A DNA stretch of 64,000 nt, from contig CAVXGQ010000002.1 in assembly GCA_963761425.1 (NCBI GenBank), positions 124,001 through 188,000 on the forward strand, given 5' to 3'. The notes beneath the pieces are model-generated. The model was not told the DNA's origin and searched no databases. It worked only from the letters and a program-made list of their open reading frames with translations. Each line of letters starts with the position of its first letter. Within the stretch, counting starts at the first letter, position 1. Of this stretch, positions 58,656 through 64,000 are shown one piece after another. The translations under genes were made by a program, and so were the position numbers. The DNA is from Bog-793 sp963761425. GTDB lineage: Bacteria > Actinomycetota > Acidimicrobiia > Acidimicrobiales > Bog-793.

Positions 58656-58952
58656 TTAGCCGCTGATCAGCGGCTCGTAGTGCTCGAAAACCGGGAAGGG
58701 ATCGTAGAAGTGGTGCAGCAGCTGCCGCCACTCCTCGTACTGGGGCGATCGCCGGAACCCCTCGGTGTGGTCCTCGAGCCGTTCCCATTCCACCAGCAAC
58801 AGATAGCGCGCAGGAGTTTCGATGCAGCGGGACAGACGCAGCGACCGGAAACCTGGCATGGCGCGGATGATGGTCTGAGCTCGAAGATACGTCTCCTCGA
58901 AGTGTTGCTCTTCACCGGGAACCACATTGAGAACCGCGTGCTCGATAACCAT
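58656..58952 (-). CDS. Antibiotic biosynthesis monooxygenase (ABM) family protein
   Basis: 98 residues from ATG 58952 (MVIEHAVLNVVPGEEQHFEE); the frame is open upstream but unlikely coding. Dimeric ferredoxin-like fold pattern of ABM proteins: AMPGFRSLRLSRC, RYLLLVEWERLEDHTEGFRR, then PQYEEWRQLLHHFYDP. Family members oxidise small aromatics or degrade haem; no specific haem ligand is evident, so the substrate is unknown. An 18-bp palindrome covers the last codons and stop. Confidence 0.8.
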   Translation of the reverse strand: MVIEHAVLNVVPGEEQHFEETYLRAQTIIRAMPGFRSLRLSRCIETPARYLLLVEWERLEDHTEGFRRSPQYEEWRQLLHHFYDPFPVFEHYEPLISG

Positions 58953-59073
58953 GAACCCATTCTGACGCGGAACCTGGGATCGATCCGACCGGACGGGGTC
59001 CATGGTCCGGCTTTGGCGCCGCGTCAGGGAGCCGGGTTGGTCCATTCGAACGAGCCTCCCGCCTCACCGGCTC

Positions 59074-60297
59074 CTAGCGCGGCGACCCCGGAAGGCCGAG
59101 CACCCGGGCCGGGAGGTCGCGGCCGACCACGGAGCCGTCGCCCAGCTGACCCAAGGTGTTGGTACCCCACGACCACAGGCTCCGGTCCCGTCCCAGCGCG
59201 AAGACCATGTCACCCCCCGCGACCACCTGGATGACGCTTGTCAGACCCGTCACTGGTCCCGGGAGGCTCCGGTCCACGGTGCGCCCGTTGCCGAGCTGGC
59301 CGTAGTCGCCGCGGCCCCAGGCCCACACCGTGCCGTTCCTGTGCAGGGCGTAGGCCGAGCACGATCCGGCGGCGATGGCGACGACGTGGTTCAGGCCCTG
59401 CACCCGGACTGGCACGTCCTGGTCGAGGCGCCGGATACCGTTGCCGAGCTCGCCGAACTCGTCGTCGCCCCACGCCCACACGCTCCCGTCACGGCGCAGC
59501 GCGTAGCCGGAGTCGCCACCGGCCGCGATCGCCACCACCCCGGTGAGCCCGGGAACCTGGTGGGGCCGGTTCGATCCCCGGCAGTTGCGATCACGCCGGC
59601 TCGACGCCGGGGCGCATCCACTCCCTCCGAGCTGCCCCAGGCTGTTGTCTCCCCAGGTCCACACCGTGCCGTTGCGGAGGAGCGCGTATCCGTTCGAGGT
59701 ACCGGCGGCGATGGCGACGACATTGGTCAATCCCGCCAGCTCGGTTGGAACGGTGGATACGGCATCGCCCGACCCCGTTCCGAGCTGTCCAAAGCTGTTG
59801 TCGCCCCAGGCCCAGGCGGTCCCGTTGTCGCGGATGGCGTAGACGCTGAACGCTCCGGCGGCGATGTCCTTGACCGCGGTCAGCCCCGGCACCAGCCCAG
59901 GAAGACCGCGGGCCCGGAACGCCGCGTCAGCCAGCTCACCCTGGCTGTCATCCCCCCACCCCCACACCCGGCCGTCGCTTTGGAGGGCGAACCCGCTGTT
60001 CGCACTGCCCGCCACCGAGACCACCTTGGAAAGACCCTGGACCTCGACCGGGATGGGGCGTTGCGACCAAGGTCCGGTGTCTCCGATCTGGCCTTCCAGA
60101 TCGTCGCCCCAGGCCCACACGTGGTCGTCGGAGAGGAGGGCGTAGCCGGTATAGGCACCCGCGCCGACGCTCAGGATCGCAAGCGCACCTCCAGCCGGCG
60201 CGCGCGCCGAATGCACGGCGAAAGTCGGCCCGACCGCGAGGGCGGAACCCGCGAGCATCCCTAGGGCAAGGAGCTCACGCAGCGCGATCAATCGCAC
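59074..60297 (-). CDS. Exported RCC1-repeat beta-propeller protein
   Basis: 407 residues from GTG 60297, fixed by a TACCGT -10 box 6 nt upstream. Signal peptide RLIALRELLALGMLAGSALA, then about seven RCC1-type repeats of ~50 residues built on WAWGDDxxGQLG (VWAWGDDLEGQIGDTG, AWAWGDNSFGQLGTGSG, VWTWGDNSLGQLGG, LWSWGTNTLGQLGDGS). One repeat carries an inserted Cys/Ser/Arg loop (CAPASSRRDRNCRG). Folds as a seven-blade propeller outside the cell, probably for binding; ligand unknown. Confidence 0.85.
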   Translation of the reverse strand: MRLIALRELLALGMLAGSALAVGPTFAVHSARAPAGGALAILSVGAGAYTGYALLSDDHVWAWGDDLEGQIGDTGPWSQRPIPVEVQGLSKVVSVAGSANSGFALQSDGRVWGWGDDSQGELADAAFRARGLPGLVPGLTAVKDIAAGAFSVYAIRDNGTAWAWGDNSFGQLGTGSGDAVSTVPTELAGLTNVVAIAAGTSNGYALLRNGTVWTWGDNSLGQLGGSGCAPASSRRDRNCRGSNRPHQVPGLTGVVAIAAGGDSGYALRRDGSVWAWGDDEFGELGNGIRRLDQDVPVRVQGLNHVVAIAAGSCSAYALHRNGTVWAWGRGDYGQLGNGRTVDRSLPGPVTGLTSVIQVVAGGDMVFALGRDRSLWSWGTNTLGQLGDGSVVGRDLPARVLGLPGSPR

Positions 60298-60303
60298 GAC
60301 GCA

Positions 60304-60309
60304 ACGGTA
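60304..60309 (-). promoter_or_regulatory. -10 box, leaderless RCC1 gene
   Basis: TACCGT on the minus strand, 6 nt before the GTG at 60297. The 239-nt gap 60298-60536 holds no gene. Confidence 0.45.
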
Positions 60310-60536
60310 GCTGCGTCCCCTGGCACGAATAGGGGCGCGGACCACTTCTCCGGCAAGCCCTTCGACGATGGCGTTGATCGTCCGTCGGGCGCCTCACCGC
60401 CCGAATCTCGGAGCGCCAAGGAATGATGCTCCTTTGGAAGGCATCCGGACCGACTCCGGCATGGACCTCGGCGGGCGCACCTCGACGTGGAGTACGCCGG
60501 TCGGGTTTGGGCGCCGACCGCGCCGCGCTCGATGGG

Positions 60537-61217
60537 TCAGGGGGTGGTGACGAAAAGCTGGTGGCCGAGGGCGGGCCCGACCGCGGCGAGGCGGGGCGTG
60601 GTCGCGTCGGCCTCCTCGAGTTCCAAGGTCAGCGTTCCGTCGGGGGCGCGGCTGCGGACCCGGGTGCGCCGACCAGGGACGAGCCCGTGTTCGCTTAGGT
60701 AGACCAACGCCTCGCGGTCGAACTCCACCAGTTCGCTGATCCGGGCCAGGGTGACCAGGGTCCCCTCCTCGATCTCGGTGAGCGGCCTCTGGGGGGTGGG
60801 ATCACGCAAGGTGCCGGGGATGGGGTTGCCGTGCGGGCAGGTGGTCGGGTCGTGGAGGATCGCCACGAAACGGGCCTCAACTTGGTCGGAGATGACGTGT
60901 TCCCAGCGTCCGGCCTCGAGGTGCGCCTCGTACCAGGGCAGGCCGACGACGTCGACGAGGAACCGTTCGGCGAGGCGGTGCTTGCGCACCACTCTCTCGG
61001 CGCGGGCCAGCCCTTTCTCGGTGAGCTCGAGGCCACGTCCGGCACGCCTCACGTAACCCTCGTCGGAGAGCCGGTGGATCATCTCGGAGACGGCCTGGGG
61101 CGTGTGGCCGAGCCGCTCGACGAGCCGGGCCTGGATGACGACCGGGAGGTGTTCTTCCATGAGCGCGTACATCGTCTCCAGGTACTCCTCGAGCGGAGGA
61201 TGGAAGCCTTCCGGCAC
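60537..61217 (-). CDS. DtxR/MntR-family metal-dependent repressor
   Basis: 226 residues from GTG 61217. Winged helix EEYLETMYALMEEHLPVVIQ and RLGHTPQAVSEMIHRLSDEG, dimerisation and metal-binding domain with KHRLAERFLVDVVGLPWYEA, WEHVISDQVEARF and the CPHGNPIPG motif, then a C-terminal SH3-like FeoA-type domain. It should sense Fe(II) or Mn(II) and repress uptake genes; metal choice cannot be read safely. Divergent from polA with an 84-bp shared region. Confidence 0.88.
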   Translation of the reverse strand: MPEGFHPPLEEYLETMYALMEEHLPVVIQARLVERLGHTPQAVSEMIHRLSDEGYVRRAGRGLELTEKGLARAERVVRKHRLAERFLVDVVGLPWYEAHLEAGRWEHVISDQVEARFVAILHDPTTCPHGNPIPGTLRDPTPQRPLTEIEEGTLVTLARISELVEFDREALVYLSEHGLVPGRRTRVRSRAPDGTLTLELEEADATTPRLAAVGPALGHQLFVTTP

Positions 61218-61225
61218 GCCAACCG

Positions 61226-61231
61226 ATCGTA
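61226..61231 (-). promoter_or_regulatory. -10 box, near-leaderless dtxR-family gene
   Basis: TACGAT on the minus strand, 8 nt before GTG 61217. It shares an 84-bp intergenic region with the divergent polA promoter. Confidence 0.35.
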
Positions 61232-61289
61232 TCGGCCGCCGACCTGGGCCGTTGTCGCCGCCACCGCGACGGTCGGCGGGCCCGACGCC

Positions 61290-61295
61290 TACCAT
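61290..61295 (+). promoter_or_regulatory. -10 box, leaderless polA
   Basis: TACCAT lies exactly 6 nt before GTG 61302, with no ribosome site in between. Confidence 0.45.
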
Positions 61296-61301
61296 CGACA
61301 C

Positions 61302-64000
61302 GTGGCGACCTATCTCCTTCTCGACGGGCACAGCCTCGCCTATCGGGCCTGGTTCGCGCTGCAGGACGCCGGGATGAAGACGTCCTCGGGCCAGGAGACC
61401 CAGGCCGTGTACGGCTTCGTGACGATGACGACGAAGATGCTGGCGGACTTCCACCCCGAGGGCCTGGCGGTCGCCTTCGACCGGCACGAGCCGACGTTTC
61501 GCGACTCGCTCGTCGCCGACTACAAAGCGGGGCGCCCGCCGACGCCCGAGCCGCTCATCCAGCAGGTGGAGCTGATCCGTCAGTTCGTCACCGCCCTCGG
61601 CGTCCCGGCCGTGGACGCGGTCGGCTACGAGGCGGACGACATCCTCGCCACGCTGGCGACACAGCTGCGTGACGCGGGACGGGATGTGGTGATCGTGACG
61701 GGGGACCGCGACTCGTTCCAGCTCGTCGAGGACCCCCACGTACGGGTGCTCTACAACCGGCGCGGCATGTCCGATTACGTCCTCTACGACGAGGCGGGCA
61801 TCGTCGAGCGCACCGGTGTGACCCCGGTCGATTACCCGTTCCTGGCCTCGTTGCGGGGTGACCCCTCGGACAACCTCCCCGGCGTTCCCGGTGTCGGGGA
61901 GAAGACGGCGGCGAAGCTGGTCGTCACCTATCACGACCTCGAAGGGCTCTACGCGCACCTCGACGAGTGCTCGCCGAAGCTGCGTGCGGCGCTCGCCGCC
62001 CACGAGGACCAGGTGCGGTCGAACCTGCGGATGACGCCACTCGTGCGCGACGTCCCGGTCGAGGTCGACCTCGCCGCGCTCCGTCTGGAGTCCCCGGACC
62101 GCGGGGCCCTCGAACGGCTCTTCAACTTCCTGGAGATGCGCACCCCGCGCGACCGACTCTTCACCGTCCTCGACGCCGCCGGGTTCGCGGCCGTGCCGGT
62201 GGTGGCGGAGACGGGGCCCCCGCCGGCTCGGGGGGTGGTGTCGCTCGACACCGCCAGGGCCGTCGCTGCGGCGCTGTCGGCGGTCGACGAGCGGGCCCGC
62301 ACCGAGGGGTGGATCGGTTTGGAGGTGACCTGGACGGGGATGCCCGGTCGCTCGGCGATCGAGGCCCTGGCGTTGTGCCCGCCCGGGGAGGGCGACGTCG
62401 TCGTGCTGTCGGGAGGTCTCGTTGGCCGGGACGAGGTCACCTCGCCTCTCGCCTCGGTCCTCGGTTCACCACCGGGCGCCCCGCTTCGCCGCCGGGTCGT
62501 CGGGCACCGGGTGAAGGAGCTGATGCGGGCGTTCCTGCCCCGGGGTATCGACGCGACGGCCCTGGAGGTCGACACCGCCGTCATCGCCTACGTTCTCGAC
62601 CCCGCCGACGGTCAGGCCAGCTTGGACGAACTCGCCGAGCGTCGGGGAATGTCCCCTGCGCCCGGACCGCCGGCCGGACAGCTCGGTTTTGACCTCGCCG
62701 AGTCGGAGGAGAAGACCGGCGGTTTCGTGGGGGCGACCGCCCGGCGAGCCGAGCTGGTGGCACGCCTCGGTGAGCGCCTTCTCGCCGAGCTCGACGCGGT
62801 GGGGGGTCGCCAGCTCTACGAGGAGATCGAGCTGCCGCTCATCCGGGTGCTCGCCAAGATGGAAGTCGCCGGGATCGCCGTCGACGTGGACCGGTTGCGC
62901 CGGATCAACCGGGAGTTGACGGCCGAGGCGGAGGGGCTCGAGGCGAAGCTGCACGAGCTGGCGGGCGAGGAGTTCAACGTCAACTCCTCGACGCAGCTGC
63001 GCGCCATCCTCTACGACAAGCTGAGGCTCACCCCCCAGCGCCGGACGAAGACCGGCTACTCGACCGACGCGGCGACCCTGGAAAAGCTGCGCGACGCCCA
63101 CCCGATCGTCGCGACCCTGCTCCGCTACCGCGAGGTGGAAAAGCTCCGCTCGACCTACGGCGAGGGCCTGCTCGCCGAGGTGGCCCCGGACGGGCGGATC
63201 CACGCCTCGTTCAACCAGACCGTAGCGAGGACCGGCCGGCTCTCGTCGGATCGGCCGAACCTCCACAACATCCCGGTTCGCACCGAGGACGGGCGGCGCA
63301 TCCGCGAGGCGTTCGTGCCGGCCGCCGGCACTGAGTTTTTGATCGCCGACTACAACCAGATCGAGCTGCGGGTGATCGCCCACCTGAGCCGCGACCCCGG
63401 TCTCGTGGAGGAGTTCGCCTCGGGCCACGACATCCACGCCGCCACGGCGTCACGCATCTACGGGGTGGATCCGGCGGCGGTGACCCTCGCCCAGCGCTCC
63501 AAGGCCAAGATGGTCTCCTACGGCCTCGCCTACGGCATGGAGGCCTACGGCCTCGCGCAACGTCTCGGCGTCGAGCTCGACGAGGCCACCGAGATCCTCG
63601 AGCACTACTTCCTGGCCTTCCCGGCGGTGCGGGCCTACATGGAGAACTCCGTCACCGAAGCCCGGGCCCGGGGTTACACGGTGACCGAGCTCGGCCGGCG
63701 GCGATACCTCCCGGAACTGGTCTCGGACAACCGCCGCATCCGCCAGGCGGCGGAGCGCCAGGCGATGAACGCCGGGATCCAGGGGCTCGCCGCCGACATC
63801 TTCAAACTTGCCCTCGTCCGGCTCGACGCAGCGTTGGAATCCGAAGGGCACGGCTCGCGCCTCGTGCTGCAGGTGCACGACGAGGTGCTCGTCGAGGTGC
63901 CGAAGTCCGAGCACGCGGCGGCCGAGGCCATCGTGCGGGAGGCGATGGAAGGGGCCTATCCGCTCTCGATGCCGCTCGAGGTCCACCTGTCCTGGGGAAC
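61302..64000 (+). CDS. polA: DNA polymerase I (3' end beyond the window)
   Basis: About 899 residues visible, cut off just before the end. 5' nuclease domain 1-290 (LLLDGHSLAYRAWFALQ, GYEADDILATLA, GDRDSFQLV, GDPSDNLPGVPGVGEKTAAK). The 3' exonuclease-like domain lacks the Asp-x-Glu of motif I (GLEVTW), so proofreading is probably absent. Polymerase domain: NVNSSTQLRAILYDKL, TGRLSSDRPNLHNIPVRT, motif A LIADYNQIELRVIAHLS, O-helix RSKAKMVSYGLAYGMEAYGL with Tyr at the E. coli Phe762 position, and motif C LQVHDEVLVEVP. Acts in repair and Okazaki-fragment processing. GTG start with a leaderless -10 box. Confidence 0.95.
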   Translation, partial: MATYLLLDGHSLAYRAWFALQDAGMKTSSGQETQAVYGFVTMTTKMLADFHPEGLAVAFDRHEPTFRDSLVADYKAGRPPTPEPLIQQVELIRQFVTALGVPAVDAVGYEADDILATLATQLRDAGRDVVIVTGDRDSFQLVEDPHVRVLYNRRGMSDYVLYDEAGIVERTGVTPVDYPFLASLRGDPSDNLPGVPGVGEKTAAKLVVTYHDLEGLYAHLDECSPKLRAALAAHEDQVRSNLRMTPLVRDVPVEVDLAALRLESPDRGALERLFNFLEMRTPRDRLFTVLDAAGFAAVPVVAETGPPPARGVVSLDTARAVAAALSAVDERARTEGWIGLEVTWTGMPGRSAIEALALCPPGEGDVVVLSGGLVGRDEVTSPLASVLGSPPGAPLRRRVVGHRVKELMRAFLPRGIDATALEVDTAVIAYVLDPADGQASLDELAERRGMSPAPGPPAGQLGFDLAESEEKTGGFVGATARRAELVARLGERLLAELDAVGGRQLYEEIELPLIRVLAKMEVAGIAVDVDRLRRINRELTAEAEGLEAKLHELAGEEFNVNSSTQLRAILYDKLRLTPQRRTKTGYSTDAATLEKLRDAHPIVATLLRYREVEKLRSTYGEGLLAEVAPDGRIHASFNQTVARTGRLSSDRPNLHNIPVRTEDGRRIREAFVPAAGTEFLIADYNQIELRVIAHLSRDPGLVEEFASGHDIHAATASRIYGVDPAAVTLAQRSKAKMVSYGLAYGMEAYGLAQRLGVELDEATEILEHYFLAFPAVRAYMENSVTEARARGYTVTELGRRRYLPELVSDNRRIRQAAERQAMNAGIQGLAADIFKLALVRLDAALESEGHGSRLVLQVHDEVLVEVPKSEHAAAEAIVREAMEGAYPLSMPLEVHLSWG

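Noticed and set aside
58658..58675. 18-bp perfect palindrome AGCCGCTGATCAGCGGCT at the end of the ABM gene
   Set aside because: It has no loop and lies mostly in codons; a hairpin would be strained. Could be a weak terminator, but support is thin.
60537..62003. Longer reading of the DtxR-family gene (488 codons)
   Set aside because: The extra N-terminus lies opposite polA and is low-complexity; GTG 61217 begins the conserved winged helix and has a -10 box.

Overview
The window is high-GC DNA from an actinobacterium. InhA-type FabI, GTG/TTG starts, TANNNT -10 boxes set directly before start codons, an ANTAR response regulator and the gene neighbourhoods point to Actinomycetota, most plausibly class Acidimicrobiia (inference from protein style, no search run). 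It splits into an integrated element (1 to about 11,100) and ordinary chromosome (11,100 to 64,000).

Element. It ends at the 3' end of a tRNA-Cys gene (11100-11171, minus), with a tyrosine integrase just inside the boundary; the left end lies outside the window. It carries a P4/D5-type primase-helicase, an HK97-fold major capsid protein, several small unknown proteins, a probable structural protein and a secreted Ig-like cargo protein. No terminase, portal, protease, tail or lysis gene is visible in this 11 kb. Base composition is visibly less GC-rich than the chromosome. The 3' end of the primase gene holds a symmetric TGCGCA array around an AT-rich core (candidate origin), and an 8-bp motif occurs in pairs on both sides of the integrase gene.

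11.2-15 kb: fabI, an exported protein and a SARP/BTAD regulator, all on the minus strand. 15-25.4 kb: a translation/RNA operon rimP-nusA-infB-rbfA-truB-ribF-def-fmt followed by rpe-hisG and a cold-shock-like gene. It is preceded by an extended -10 promoter and an immediate intrinsic terminator (attenuator). infB has an apparent -1 frameshift in its linker, and ribF lacks the riboflavin kinase motif. 25.4-33.5 kb: DUF1844 gene (minus), then infC-rpmI-rplT-rRNA methyltransferase-pheS-pheT and a GT39-like membrane glycosyltransferase.

33.6-43.9 kb: PadR regulator plus membrane protein, an ACT-domain malic enzyme with an overlapping upstream mini-ORF, an HpnA-like reductase, an aminobutyraldehyde dehydrogenase/GABA transaminase pair and an ABC exporter. 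44-47.8 kb: ECF sigma factor with a DUF4349 partner, then three exported or unknown proteins. 47.9-53.9 kb (minus): type II fatty acid synthesis operon fabD-fabH-fabG-acpP-fabF followed by an aarF/ubiB kinase that is frameshifted at a G6 run. 54.1-64 kb: tRNA-Leu, menC, a coiled-coil gene, an ANTAR regulator, a PAS-GGDEF-EAL protein, an ABM monooxygenase, an RCC1-repeat exported protein, a DtxR-family repressor and the start of polA (truncated by the window end).

Recurring themes. Many genes appear leaderless (TANNNT, 6-8 nt, then the start codon). Several coupled genes seem to start with CTG in CTGA overlaps. Two conserved genes carry single-base frameshifts that may be sequencing or assembly errors.
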